From contig NC_026496.1 in assembly GCF_000328475.2 (NCBI RefSeq), positions 248,001 through 312,000 of the forward strand: 64,000 nt of DNA, read 5' to 3'. The first letter of the stretch is position 1. Each line of letters opens with the position of its first letter. Shown in pieces: positions 47,838-58,205 of this stretch. Position numbers and translations under genes: made by a program. The notes beneath the pieces are model-generated. The model had not been told where the DNA came from. It made no database searches and worked only from the letters and a program-made list of their open reading frames with translations. The stretch is from Mycosarcoma maydis (Eukaryota > Basidiomycota > Ustilaginomycetes > Ustilaginales).

Positions 47838-50738
47838 ATGGAACCAAACATTCTACAAGACGATCCGCATGAGGCATACAAGACGTGCTGCAGGTTCCCA
47901 CAAGCTGTCATGAGGCGATCCCATGGCTCTATACCTGCCAAAGATGCCTGTCGCGTCTGGTTGCAGCCATCTCAGCAACGCCGAGTACTGAGTTCGGTGG
48001 TCGTCTATCCAGGCTATAGCTGGCCAGCTTCAACATCGGCTTCGGCCTCGACGTCGACTACTTTTTGCCCTCCATCGCCGTTGACATTCTCATACTTGAT
48101 TAGTTCTCCTTCATCGTCCGATTCCAAGGCAGCTCGAGCGAGACGGCCCCTTTTCGCGCTTTCGTATTCCACCTCGAACCCAGCATATCCACTTCCGGGC
48201 TCCAACAACGAGATCGATCCCCGTGGCGTAGATTATTCTCTCTTCGAAGCGGATGACGACGCATATAGCCAATACTCATCGTCCCAGACCATCGCCGATG
48301 GGACGTGCCACACAAGGAAGGACGACTTGCCCACTGCGATGCCGGTTGATACCAATGCAGCGCTGTCTGCACCCACGCAGCTGCTTGTCCGACTCATCCG
48401 CCAGCAAGACTTCGAAGCAGCCACAACTGTCCTCAACGAGCTTCTCACACTTCGCTCACCGCTCACTGAACCACTTCCCATCTACTCCAACGCAGCATTG
48501 TGGTCGATTCGTAATGGGAGAAAGAAGGACATGCTTGCATGGATGCGTCTGTGCCCTGGTTATATCCCCGGTACTAAACATCTCAACACAGCCTCTTCGG
48601 CCAACTCCACTACACAGGCCAGATCGATAGCAAACAATTTTCGCAAGTGCTTCATGCTCCTCCTCGATTCATACGGAGATGATCTTCGGTTGTTGCAGCA
48701 AGCAAGCATGATCGCCGTTCAAAAGGGAATGTGGGGCGTGCTGCAAGCTACCTTGGCTCAAATACTGAGATTTGGGACTGGTCGCATGGAAAATTTGAAC
48801 ATTTCGAACCCAGAATTGGCCTGGCAGTACTTTCATCGGCTCTTGCTTGCGAATCAGAGTCAGAGGGGATTAAAGGACGAAAGTCTACGATCGGCTATTT
48901 GGACTGCGACCATCGAGCTGCGATCGTTGTACAATCTTGGTGTTCGAACGCTGACGCTGGCGGGAAGGTTGGACGATGCGATACACTGGGCGGAAAGGAG
49001 TGCCGAGGTCGACAATATACGTAGTCCGCTGGCAAAGATCTTGATGGTAGAGTGGTTCACCGAGAACTTGCTCATGGAAGAATTGGTCAAAGCGGGAAGT
49101 TACCATGTGGAACAGGCTCGAGTGCTTGCCGATAAACTGGCGAGCACGCCTGCAAGACTAGAAAGGCATCGAGTGACCAACATCGATGCTGTCATCGAAC
49201 GTGTCAATCGAGAGGCTGGATTGAGAGCCGAGGAGAACGACTACTCGCAAAGACCAGCCTCGACACTCGACAGCGCTATACATGCTTGTCTTGAGCAAGG
49301 AGACATCATTGGAGCAAGAGAGCACCTTTTCTCAGTCCTCCGATCAGCAACAAGAACACCGAGCCGAGAAGGCGAGTTCCTGCCAGGTTCCGATTTCGAA
49401 ACGCCCGACACTACCTTTGCCCATCTACCGTCAGCGCGCATTCTGTCAGGTCTGCAGGACATGGCATACAAGCTGGGCACTATCGCCGTCACTTCATCCC
49501 TCACCGAGACAGATATGCACCAGCTGCCCGATAACGAAAGCCAAGACCCATACTCATCGCGAGAATCCTTACCAGCAGAAAGCTTCCTCCGACCCATTCG
49601 AGCACGGCTCTCCTCTGTCCGCGGAGGTCAAGGGTTGTGGGAAACGGCGAGGCTGTATGGATTTGTCAAGAAGGGCAAGTGGAAGGAAGCGTCGAATTTC
49701 TATACCGGCAAAACTGGGTTCAAGATTCCCTCGGGAGGCATTTCGAACGAGCTTGTTTCGCTAGCGCTCGACCAACAGGCACTGCCTCCGCCCGAAGGGC
49801 GAGAAGAATTGGACAAAGCGCAAAGTCTGAGGGGTAAGCACTGGCCTTCTACGCACGCCATCAATCTGATGCTGAAGGCACTTGTGGGTCTTTGTGTCGA
49901 TGCCAAGGACTATACACGTCTGAAAAAGGTCTACAGTATGTGGAAAGAGGCTTCTCTGCCTCGGACGAACTCGTCGGAGGAACTGGATTTCGAACAATGG
50001 CCACCGTCACAACGACCTAGCAGTTTCACTTTCGACCCATTCATTCGCGCTTTTGCACGACTCGAAGTCCAGAACCAATTCGCAGCCGCCGATGCAGCGA
50101 ATAGCGCTAAAGTGGATAAGCAAGCCTGGGGATCTAGTCAAGCGGTATTGGATGTTGTACGCGATATGACCGAGACCTTCCGCGTCCAGCCCAGCATCAG
50201 CACCTGGACCATCGCGTTGGAATGTCTTGCTCGAGAAGGACGGGAGCGATGGCATTCGACTACTGATGTGCTTGCGCGTGCTGTTGGGATCAACACGGTA
50301 TCGGCCCTCTCCTCGGAAGTCACATTGGCAGAACCGATAACAGCAGCATCTCCGACTTTCCCACCAGCGACACTGGGCACGTACACAGCACTTATTCGCG
50401 CCCTCATCCGAGTATCACATAAAGACGGAGGTAGCATGGTGAAGCAAGCTTCAGCCGTGAGAGACGATTTACTGGTGAGGACGCTGGATCTGGACGTTGC
50501 GGTACGATCCTTGGCGAGCAACAAGGAGGAAGACGAGTCGGAATTTTGGCACGATTTGATGACGAGGTGGCAGGCCGTTCAGCAAGTTGTGGTACAACGC
50601 GGAGAAGCTGAAAGGGACAGATGGAGTGCAGCAGAGGTGATCAGAGCTAACCAGGGAAGGACGGTTGAGGCGTTGAGAGAGTTGTGGTTGTTGGAATGCG
50701 CCCAAGCCGAGAACGTCGAATCTTTTGAGTCATCGTAA
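47838..50738 (+). CDS. Large helical-repeat (PPR-like) protein, probably mitochondrial
   Basis: 966 residues from the first in-frame ATG at 47838; an ATG at 47910 (MRRSHGSIPAKDACRVW) gives a more typical basic mitochondrial presequence. The body is alpha-helical. Several segments have the size and pattern of pentatricopeptide repeats, for example HAINLMLKALVGLCVDAKDY, VYSMWKEASLP, FTFDPFIRAFARL, STWTIALECLAREG and GTYTALIRALIRVS. No catalytic motif is seen. Fungal proteins of this type usually serve mitochondrial RNA processing or translation; that is inference. The gene is intronless, divergent from the PDI-like gene, and convergent with the methyltransferase gene (219 bp gap). Confidence 0.65.
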   Translation: MEPNILQDDPHEAYKTCCRFPQAVMRRSHGSIPAKDACRVWLQPSQQRRVLSSVVVYPGYSWPASTSASASTSTTFCPPSPLTFSYLISSPSSSDSKAARARRPLFALSYSTSNPAYPLPGSNNEIDPRGVDYSLFEADDDAYSQYSSSQTIADGTCHTRKDDLPTAMPVDTNAALSAPTQLLVRLIRQQDFEAATTVLNELLTLRSPLTEPLPIYSNAALWSIRNGRKKDMLAWMRLCPGYIPGTKHLNTASSANSTTQARSIANNFRKCFMLLLDSYGDDLRLLQQASMIAVQKGMWGVLQATLAQILRFGTGRMENLNISNPELAWQYFHRLLLANQSQRGLKDESLRSAIWTATIELRSLYNLGVRTLTLAGRLDDAIHWAERSAEVDNIRSPLAKILMVEWFTENLLMEELVKAGSYHVEQARVLADKLASTPARLERHRVTNIDAVIERVNREAGLRAEENDYSQRPASTLDSAIHACLEQGDIIGAREHLFSVLRSATRTPSREGEFLPGSDFETPDTTFAHLPSARILSGLQDMAYKLGTIAVTSSLTETDMHQLPDNESQDPYSSRESLPAESFLRPIRARLSSVRGGQGLWETARLYGFVKKGKWKEASNFYTGKTGFKIPSGGISNELVSLALDQQALPPPEGREELDKAQSLRGKHWPSTHAINLMLKALVGLCVDAKDYTRLKKVYSMWKEASLPRTNSSEELDFEQWPPSQRPSSFTFDPFIRAFARLEVQNQFAAADAANSAKVDKQAWGSSQAVLDVVRDMTETFRVQPSISTWTIALECLAREGRERWHSTTDVLARAVGINTVSALSSEVTLAEPITAASPTFPPATLGTYTALIRALIRVSHKDGGSMVKQASAVRDDLLVRTLDLDVAVRSLASNKEEDESEFWHDLMTRWQAVQQVVVQRGEAERDRWSAAEVIRANQGRTVEALRELWLLECAQAENVESFESS

Positions 50739-50957
50739 TCGTTGGACAAGGAACAAGGATACTTCATCTTCAGCCCAACCTTCAGCTTGCGCTGCATGTA
50801 TTTCGTGTGTAGATCCAGCGAGGAAGGTTCAAAGTCGTCGGCGATGCCTGCGCTTTCACCTTGCACACTTTGTTCACTAGATGCATTCTCGATCGGCAAC
50901 CCGTGCACGCCCTGACAAGTCTCTGTTACGTTTGGCGATGTCGTCGTCCATCTTGGA

Positions 50958-51743
50958 TCAGGGTCGGACACCGGTAATGGCGAGGAAAGGGAAACTTTGC
51001 GTTTCCCCACTGTCCACCTGTTTATCCATCTTGAAACTCTCAAACACTTCCACGTGGTCAAAGCCGGCTGTCTCGAGTATCTCTTTCATCTCTCGGCGTT
51101 CCAGACCGTGTCGCTCTACGCCCGCGTGCTGTTTGACCATCCAGAGGCAAAGAATGCAGAACAATTCGTCAGCAGATTTGATTGTTGAAGCGCGACTATG
51201 AGAGAGGAGACTCGCCTTGTGTTTGGGATGAAAAGCTTCAGCTTGGGGTCCGTCATGCTCGAAATCGCTGATCCAGATCCTTCCTCCGCTCTTCAATGTG
51301 CCGTACACTACCTGAACCAGCTTTCCCATATCCGGTACGTGATGGAACACCAGATGGCTAAGCGCTAAGTCAAACTTTTTGCCTTGCAACAATGGGTCAT
51401 TAGGATCTTCAAGTAACTTGACCTTTGTGGTGACTTTACTCTCCAACGAGTGCAAAAGGATTTTAGCATTGAGCATATCGATCATCGCTGCAGCGGTATC
51501 GAGTGCCAGCACCGATTCGACATGCTGGGAAAGCGGCACAGTGAGGAGACCTGTCCCACACCCAATCTCCAGAATCGAAGCCGTGGATAGGCAAGGGAAA
51601 TAGGTAGATTGGTTCGAAAGGATCGAGGAGAGACAAAGACGCGAGGAAAGCACCACTTCCGGTTTCGTGTCCCATGTAGCTGCTTCGTTGTCGAAGCGAT
51701 CGTTTCCGGAAGAGTAGTTTGGCTGTGCTTGAATCGTGCTCAT
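50958..51743 (-). CDS. Class I SAM-dependent methyltransferase, with a probable GC-AG intron
   Basis: Motif I ILEIGCGTGLLTVPL, followed by VLALDTAAAMIDML and DLALSHLVFHHV, identifies a Rossmann-fold methyltransferase (type 11/12 group). The start at 51743 gives MSTIQAQPNYSSGNDRFDNEAATWD; the frame also has an ATG at 51800. Between HPKHK and HAGVERHGLERREM there are 29 residues that fit no homologue pattern. These 87 bases (51129-51215) begin GCGAGT after AAG, contain CTGAC and end CAG. I infer a phase-0 GC-AG intron, so the mRNA joins 51743..51216 with 51128..50958, giving 232 residues. The substrate is unknown. Confidence 0.82.
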   Translation of the reverse strand: MSTIQAQPNYSSGNDRFDNEAATWDTKPEVVLSSRLCLSSILSNQSTYFPCLSTASILEIGCGTGLLTVPLSQHVESVLALDTAAAMIDMLNAKILLHSLESKVTTKVKLLEDPNDPLLQGKKFDLALSHLVFHHVPDMGKLVQVVYGTLKSGGRIWISDFEHDGPQAEAFHPKHKASLLSHSRASTIKSADELFCILCLWMVKQHAGVERHGLERREMKEILETAGFDHVEVFESFKMDKQVDSGETQSFPFLAITGVRP

Positions 51744-51930
51744 TCTGCTCGAGGAGTGCCCAAATGGGAAGAGGTGGAAGTGATAGCCCATCGCCACCAT
51801 TCACGATTCTAGGTGGAGGAGCGTGCGGTTAAAGTTTACTTACCCCACACTCGTGACTGTCTGGATGTTCGGTAATGATAGGCAAAGATTGAGGTCATAT
51901 TGCTACTATTGTGAAGGGTTTACACCGAAG

Positions 51931-52033
51931 TCCCAGTTAGTACAATGGTTAGTATAGGGCACTCTCAGAATCAGGCGGATAACCCGTCCTATACTGAACT
52001 GCTCAGATCAGGGTTCGATTCCCTGGCCGGGAA
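51931..52033 (+). tRNA. tRNA-Glu (CTC) with a 31-nt intron
   Basis: Acceptor TCCCAGT (51931-51937) pairs with GCCGGGA (52026-52032) except for one A-C mismatch at position 5; the discriminator is A. The D stem is GTAC/GTAT. The anticodon stem GGGCA (51957-51961) pairs with TGCTC (52000-52004). The loop reads CTCTCA, then a 31-base intron (51968-51998), then C. The T arm is CAGGGTTCGATTCCCTG. The anticodon CTC decodes GAG. The intron starts one base after the anticodon, as in nuclear tRNA genes. Confidence 0.92.
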
Positions 52034-52987
52034 TTAGTTTTTTGTCTTGATGCGTGCACATTGTTCGTGGCTCGTGGCTCTGATCACAATTTTCGATTTC
52101 TTGCCAGGTGCGCAGCTCATAAGATTGGACAGGGGTTAGGGAATCTTGTGGTTAGCCCGATGAGCTGTGACGTTGATGTGGTTGTTGTGGTTGCTGATGC
52201 GCACATGTGACTGCTTGGCGTGCGACGCATGCCAGGAGTGATTTGCTAGAAAGGGGTCAGACGCATACGGTACAGCATTTGTCAACAAATCACAGACTAC
52301 ACGATGCACGAAGCACGAAGCAGGTTGCACGTTGTGTGGTTGAAGTTGTGAGTTGTCCGTCAGGAAAGTCACAGTCACGAGTCACGAGTTGGTGCGCGTT
52401 TCATCGAAAAGTCAAAAGCCTGTGTTGCATTTGTGAAAAGCAGCCTCCAGCCCCTCATTCACGATTTGGTCTGCCTCTGGAATCAGGTTCTCAGGTATCA
52501 CCGTCCATCCGAGTGAATCGATATCAAGCCCAAGTGAATCGATCCTGTCCAAGACCCGACGAGGCCGGAACAACTTAGAACAGGACTCGTAGCGGTGAGC
52601 CTCGGTAACTGATCTCATTGCTCTTCGGAATCGCATTTCCGATCAATTGGAGTTTTAGTAGACTGCCCGTTCTGTCAAAGCTTCGGCTCCTCTTCCCGAA
52701 GAATCAGCACGAGTACGACTTCGCTGTGATCATTGTCAGCCACCAGCAGCGCTCCGCTCGGAACGTGCTGTCCATCCTGACAGCAGCTACATCAGGTCGC
52801 GGCGGCACTCCTCTTCGTACACTACGCAAGGAACCACTCACTCCGGCCCCTTGGTTTCGCATGCACATCTGACCCGCGATTCGCACTCGGACCCACAAGC
52901 CGACGTCCGATCAAAGCCTCTACTTCGCAATTACCTGCTTTGTTCATCTGCTCTGCTCCGTTTAAAAGGAAGAAACCAATCGCAAGC
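52034..52987. promoter_or_regulatory. Intergenic region and leader of the sterol acyltransferase gene
   Basis: No supported gene. It contains CAGTCACGAGTCACGAGTT near 52375, a short direct repeat AGTGAATCGAT around 52513-52545, and a C/T-rich leader. Confidence 0.5.
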
Positions 52988-55213
52988 ATGACCAGTACGC
53001 CGCCTGCAAACAGGCATCGGCCACTCCCCTTCGAAGAGGATTTTTTACCCAAACAACACCCCAAGGTGGCCCACCTCGCCTCGGATCTTGCACCAGACTC
53101 GCTCGAATCATCCGCCATCACCACGCCCGCCTCCGAAATCATGCCATCCTCCGAGCTTCCATCAACCCCGCTTGATGGACGCAGCACACCCGAATCCGAG
53201 GGCGAACCCTCTGTGGCCACCTCCACCGTCACCACCACTATTTCCACCACCCAAGGTACCGGCAGCTCCACCGTCGAATTCCGACACATCGGCGCGAAAG
53301 GGCTATCGCATAGAGTCGGCAAGAATGGCGCCATCCACCTCGAACCCGTCGCTGCCTCCTCCAAAGCTCGCAAAAAGATGCGTGCGGTGGTGAGCTTCAG
53401 ACCTCGACAAAGTCACTTTGACCGATTCAACGAAACCTCTTCGCGCGACCAGTTTCGTGGTTTCTTTACTCTCTTTTGGGTTTGTCTGGCGCTGTTCGTG
53501 CTCAACACTTCCTACACGAGCTTTGCTAGCACCGGTCAAGTGTTGAGTTTGACGTTTGCAACACTCTTCAGCAAAGACGCTTGGATGCTGGCGCTGTCGG
53601 ATGGCGTCTTGATCGCGTCCTTGTTTATTTGCGTGCCGTTTGCCAAGGTGTGCAGGAGTGGTTGGGTGAGGTATTGGCCGACGGCCGTGGTGTTTCAACA
53701 CCTCTGGCAGGCGGCGTTGTTGGGCGCCGTGATCAAGTGGGCCAGATATAGAGAATGGCCTTGGGTTCAGAGTGGCTTTTTCGTGTTGCATACCTTGGCG
53801 ATGCTCATGAAGATTCACTCATACATGAACGTGAACGGCAACATGGCGGACACGTATCATCGAATGCGAAGGGTCGAAGCTATGCTTGAGGAACGCGTTG
53901 CCGAAGTCGAAGGCAGCGAAGCAGGACGGGGCGAAGAGCAGCTTCGTGCAGCCTGGGCTACAGCCGTTCGCCATGCAAGACAGAGCGGTGGATTCGCCGA
54001 TCTGGATGCTAGTAAGGATGTGGCGCGGTCGTTGGCACAGTGGTCATCGCTTGATACACAGCGTGGGAGCGATTCGAGACGACCTCGCGCAGGTCAGTCA
54101 CTCAATGCGACCAACTGTGGAGAAGACGGAGAGTCCAAGCTCGAGTTCAAGCACCAACACAACGAGAAGGTTCAGGAATCCACAATGGGCCAAAAGAGGC
54201 TCAGCAAACAAGAACACATCGAGCTTCACAAGAATCTCGCCGAACAGGAAAAGTCCGAGCGATCCACCGCTCAGTCTTCTCACCAACAAAACGGCCAAAA
54301 TATCACCAACCAACCCTCACCGCTCGGACGCAAGCCATCTACATCACGCCACCTTTTTGACTCGCAGCACACCATTCGCGATCCACACCCTCTCTCGTCC
54401 CACCCAGACACGCTTATCTCTGACCTAGCACGCGAAGTCGAGGTTCTTCGTGAGGACTTGCTCTCCGCTCGATCGCCATCCGAACCTTCCTCCACCGAGC
54501 TGATTCCGCAAGACCCTGTCATGTGGCCTGGCAACATCAGCTACGCCAACTTCTGGGACTATCTTTTGGTCCCCACCCTCGTCTATGAACTCTCCTACCC
54601 ACGCTTGAAGACGATCCGCCCGCTCTACGTGCTCGAAAAAACTCTGGCAACATTCGGCACGTTCCTCGTCATCTACGTCATCACCGAGCACTGGATCATG
54701 CCTTTCACTCCGACCGCTGATACACCTTTCCTCCGCACCTTCCTGCAACTCGCGGTGCCTATGATGATCAACTACCTGCTCATCTTCTACATCATGTTTG
54801 AATGCATCTGCAACGCTTTTGCCGAGCTGACCCGCTTCGCCGACCGTGAGTTCTACTTGGACTGGTGGAACGCAACCAGCATGGATGTCTTCTCGAGAAA
54901 GTGGAACAAACCCGTCCATTCATTCTTGCTCCGACATGTCTACGCCAGCACCATTGCAGCTTGGGGTCTCAGTAAAAGCATGGCCATGTTTCTGACTTTC
55001 CTGCTCAGCTCGTTGGTGCACGAGTTGGTCATGGCCATCGTCAGTGGCAAGATCCGGTTCTATCTGTTTGCCGCTCAGATGGTTCAGTTACCGCTGATCT
55101 TTCTGAGTCAGGTTCCATTCATCAAGCAAAACGAAACGTTGGGGAATATGATCTTCTGGATCGGGTTGATGGCTGGCTTCCCATTGCTAAATATCGGCTA
55201 TCTTGTCTATTGA
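52988..55213 (+). CDS. ARE2: Sterol O-acyltransferase (ACAT/ARE type, MBOAT family)
   Basis: A 741-residue ER membrane enzyme that esterifies sterols with fatty acyl-CoA for storage in lipid droplets. The family signature FYLDWWNATSMDVFSRKWNK starts at about 622, and the MBOAT histidine sits in SSLVHELVMAI (about 676). Hydrophobic segments lie at about 160-180, 195-215, 230-290 and throughout 530-741. The N-terminal 130 residues and a charged linker (about 360-500) are hydrophilic. The phrase MWPGNISYANFWDYLLVPTLVYE is typical of sterol rather than diacylglycerol acyltransferases. Whether it corresponds to Are1 or Are2 cannot be told, as most basidiomycetes need not share the yeast duplication. 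The start is the ATG at 52988, the first in frame. Confidence 0.9.
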   Translation: MTSTPPANRHRPLPFEEDFLPKQHPKVAHLASDLAPDSLESSAITTPASEIMPSSELPSTPLDGRSTPESEGEPSVATSTVTTTISTTQGTGSSTVEFRHIGAKGLSHRVGKNGAIHLEPVAASSKARKKMRAVVSFRPRQSHFDRFNETSSRDQFRGFFTLFWVCLALFVLNTSYTSFASTGQVLSLTFATLFSKDAWMLALSDGVLIASLFICVPFAKVCRSGWVRYWPTAVVFQHLWQAALLGAVIKWARYREWPWVQSGFFVLHTLAMLMKIHSYMNVNGNMADTYHRMRRVEAMLEERVAEVEGSEAGRGEEQLRAAWATAVRHARQSGGFADLDASKDVARSLAQWSSLDTQRGSDSRRPRAGQSLNATNCGEDGESKLEFKHQHNEKVQESTMGQKRLSKQEHIELHKNLAEQEKSERSTAQSSHQQNGQNITNQPSPLGRKPSTSRHLFDSQHTIRDPHPLSSHPDTLISDLAREVEVLREDLLSARSPSEPSSTELIPQDPVMWPGNISYANFWDYLLVPTLVYELSYPRLKTIRPLYVLEKTLATFGTFLVIYVITEHWIMPFTPTADTPFLRTFLQLAVPMMINYLLIFYIMFECICNAFAELTRFADREFYLDWWNATSMDVFSRKWNKPVHSFLLRHVYASTIAAWGLSKSMAMFLTFLLSSLVHELVMAIVSGKIRFYLFAAQMVQLPLIFLSQVPFIKQNETLGNMIFWIGLMAGFPLLNIGYLVY

Positions 55214-56162
55214 TCGCTGTGCATAACATGCGCTTACTGTAATCAGAAGGGAACTTCAGAAAGATCGACATGTATTCAAGGACAATGTGTGTGGGTGAAG
55301 GCTGTGCTCGGCGCAGACTTGTGACTCTAAAAATCTGCATCTTCCTAGCCATACAATTCGTTTAGACTCGTGACTCACGACTCGTTCCCCTTTGTTCTTA
55401 TTCTGGAAGCCATAAGTCGTGAATTATTTTCCTGGTCAACTTAGCACCATTCGTGATTCGTGATTCATGCTTCGAAGCTTTGTCTCGTGTCGGGCCGGTT
55501 TCTGGAATTTGGTTCAACACATCCCCTTTGTTTCTCTCCGGATTCCGCCGGCGTGTTCAAACTCCCTTTGTTCTGTACGGGCGGAATCTGGTAAAACCAA
55601 AAAGTGCTGCATGCAAAACAAACTGGCTGTCTCAAGACATGAACTGCGCCGAACCACAACGGCGAACAAAGCGACCCTGTTAAATAAAGGTCTTGGATCC
55701 CTGCGCGAAAGAGAAGGTTAAAGCGGCGCACGCTTAGCCGGGAGCGTATTTTCTTGCTGCTGTGAGGAGAGATGAGATGGTTTTTCGCCAGTGGGGAGCC
55801 GGAAGTAGGAGAGAGGCAAAGCCTGTCTGTACATGAAGCCAAATGACTTTGTGCGTGCGCCAAACGCTAGTGTGGGTCTCTTGTTCATACGAAGACATGG
55901 AGTAGAGGTTGAGCGTTTATTGAAAAGGAGTGCATGCAGAGGACAACGGCGTGGTGCAGAGCTGTCAAAAAGTAGCACAAAGGGTACCACTCTTTCCTTC
56001 CTTCTCCTCTTTGGTGTACCTCGCTTTGTTCCGGATAGCTTGTTTTCGGAGGTGTATAAAGTGGATGCTAGCATTCACCCACACCTGCCCTTCCGCGCAT
56101 CCATCGTGTCAGTTTTCTCGATTGTGCCCAGTCTATCCCTCTTCTCTGACACCGAGCCGGAA
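55214..56162. promoter_or_regulatory. Intergenic region with motif copies, upstream of the serine-rich gene
   Basis: Motif copies are GACTCGTGACTCACGACTCGT (55366-55386) and ATTCGTGATTCGTGATTCATG (55449-55469). An ATG at 55833 is in frame with the next gene and could extend it by 110 residues. No separate gene is visible. Confidence 0.5.
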
Positions 56163-58205
56163 ATGGCCGTCACCACACGTCAACCTTCATCCACCTCCGT
56201 TACCCACTCGCCGTCTACTTCAAACACCATCATCACATCTGCTCCCCGCTACAACAACTTCCGTCCTATCCGTTATCAAACTAAAGAAGAGCTCGAACGA
56301 TTCTTTGGCACCACCTCTGCCCAAAAGCGAGAACAACGTTTGCGCGTACGTGAATCCGATGGTCAGGTCTACTTCGATTGGATTGAAAAAGATGAATGGC
56401 AACATCTGTTGGCCACTGGTTCACTGAGCAGTCCTAATTCGCCTACGGGTACTAGGAGGAGGAGCAGTGCAGCGACATGTTTGACGTTGAACTCGCCATT
56501 GCGTGAGGATAGGAGGGCCAGTTTGGGCGCCGGTTTGAGTGGTGGGCTGTTCGGAAACTTCGACATGGTCGGATTGGAGAATAATGCGACTAGCGGAGAG
56601 GAGAGGGTTACAAGGAGAAAGAGGTGCAACAGTGCGGTGGCGGCGAAGGGAGTCAAGGTCGATGATCGTGTGGCCTTAAGTCTCAAAGGCGAGCAAGAAG
56701 GCAACTGGTTCCATACAGCCCTTTTCACACGCGGTCAAACCGATGGATTAACTTGGAGTCCGAGGAACAGCTATTGTGAAGCCACCGATGATGCTGCGCA
56801 GGAAGAGTGGCACGAGGATCGCATTCGAATCTCACGACTTCCACTGAGCCGTCGTAAATTCGACCGAGAGACGCTCGACCAGGCTTTCGGCACCACTGCT
56901 CCCTCTGACACTTTCAGCCGAACTACTCGCACGCACAAACCGCGATCCCTCACAATACCGTTTATCAACAACACCTCTGATGGGCTTCAACTCGACACAG
57001 CTACCAGTCCCACCTCTTCCTGCTCTTCCTCTGGAAGCCGACTGCACAGTTCAGCCTCGCTTGCCGTTGCAAACGACACAGTTGATTCTGAACTGAGCGG
57101 TGAACGGAGGGGAACCTTCGGTGACACTCTACTGCCAATTCTGCGTCACCAGCATGAAGACTCGCGTATGACGCCTCCCTCCTCAGCTGCAATGGAATTC
57201 CTCGCTACACCCACCCCAACAAGCGTCTCTTGGTCTCAATCAAAGATTCAAGCACACAGCGCAAAAGGAAGAACTTCGAAGCCATGGCGACACGCTTCGT
57301 CGTTCGAAGACTCGCGCACCGCATTCACTGCGATCAAAACACATGCATCAACCTTTGTCGACGCTGGATGGACAACGCATCAACGCCATCACTCGGCCGA
57401 AGCCGTAGCAACCCAAATCAAACGACCTGAACGTCCACTGCGAGCTGTCCAATCCGTCGCTTCGCTCCGAGAAACTTCGGCTGTTCCACACACCACCGTA
57501 TCACTACAATCTACGGTCAAGATGGAAGCGGACATGCTGAGGGAGCGAACTCGAACATGGTCCTCCTCATCCGAAAGTTCTTCCGCATCCGATGGGTGTG
57601 TATTTACCTCCCTGGTTCCAAGAAGAGGTGCGAAGAAGTTCGATAAAACTCGTCATCAGCAATGCATCCGTGCGAACCAAGGGCAAACTTCACCAGCGAT
57701 GACGGTGAGAAGTATCTCCTCGACGGCGTTACGCGATCCATTTGCCTGCCCCCCTGCACCTGCTTCGCTTGCCGCCCCTCAATCTGTTGTTGGCACTCCG
57801 ACCTCCAAAGTCGATGATCAAGACGAAAAGCACGTTCGAGATCAACCGTTTCACAACACGGCCTCACACTTTCGTCACTCTACCCGCCGTCCACTTCGCA
57901 CGGGTCCACAAGTCTACTCTGGTCTAGACATACCCTGCGCCTCGATCCACCTTCATTCTGATCCAGAGGACAACTTTGAACCCGCTGTAGCGCTTAATCT
58001 TACCTCGAGCCAGTTGAAAAAGTTAAGAAAAGAATCTCACGCCGCTGCCGCCAGGTCGGGTGGAGTACACACGAGATCGCCTTCTTCATCGACGACAAAT
58101 CGCGGACGGTTTTCGTCAGAGGCTTCGGTGCTGGAGGGTCAGCATCGGGTGCAAGCATATGCCAAAGGCAGTTCCAGGTGGTGGAATAATATTTTGCATG
58201 CTTAA
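56163..58205 (+). CDS. Serine-rich protein of unknown function
   Basis: 680 residues from the ATG at 56163 (MAVTTRQPSSTS). An in-frame ATG at 55833 would add 110 residues of mixed, partly hydrophobic sequence that looks like leader. The most conserved-looking part is near the N-terminus: RYNNFRPIRYQTKEELERFF and FDWIEKDEWQHLL (about 38-82). The rest is rich in Ser/Thr/Arg and probably disordered. A second short ordered part lies at the C-terminus (ALNLTSSQLKKLRKE, then GSSRWWNNIL). There is no transmembrane segment and no catalytic motif. I do not recognise the family; a regulatory or scaffold role is a guess from composition only. Confidence 0.7.
   Translation: MAVTTRQPSSTSVTHSPSTSNTIITSAPRYNNFRPIRYQTKEELERFFGTTSAQKREQRLRVRESDGQVYFDWIEKDEWQHLLATGSLSSPNSPTGTRRRSSAATCLTLNSPLREDRRASLGAGLSGGLFGNFDMVGLENNATSGEERVTRRKRCNSAVAAKGVKVDDRVALSLKGEQEGNWFHTALFTRGQTDGLTWSPRNSYCEATDDAAQEEWHEDRIRISRLPLSRRKFDRETLDQAFGTTAPSDTFSRTTRTHKPRSLTIPFINNTSDGLQLDTATSPTSSCSSSGSRLHSSASLAVANDTVDSELSGERRGTFGDTLLPILRHQHEDSRMTPPSSAAMEFLATPTPTSVSWSQSKIQAHSAKGRTSKPWRHASSFEDSRTAFTAIKTHASTFVDAGWTTHQRHHSAEAVATQIKRPERPLRAVQSVASLRETSAVPHTTVSLQSTVKMEADMLRERTRTWSSSSESSSASDGCVFTSLVPRRGAKKFDKTRHQQCIRANQGQTSPAMTVRSISSTALRDPFACPPAPASLAAPQSVVGTPTSKVDDQDEKHVRDQPFHNTASHFRHSTRRPLRTGPQVYSGLDIPCASIHLHSDPEDNFEPAVALNLTSSQLKKLRKESHAAAARSGGVHTRSPSSSTTNRGRFSSEASVLEGQHRVQAYAKGSSRWWNNILHA

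Noticed and set aside
55833..56162. N-terminal extension of the serine-rich protein from the ATG at 55833
   Set aside because: Its composition differs from the rest and resembles leader sequence; the ATG at 56163 gives a more typical N-terminus. Not excluded.
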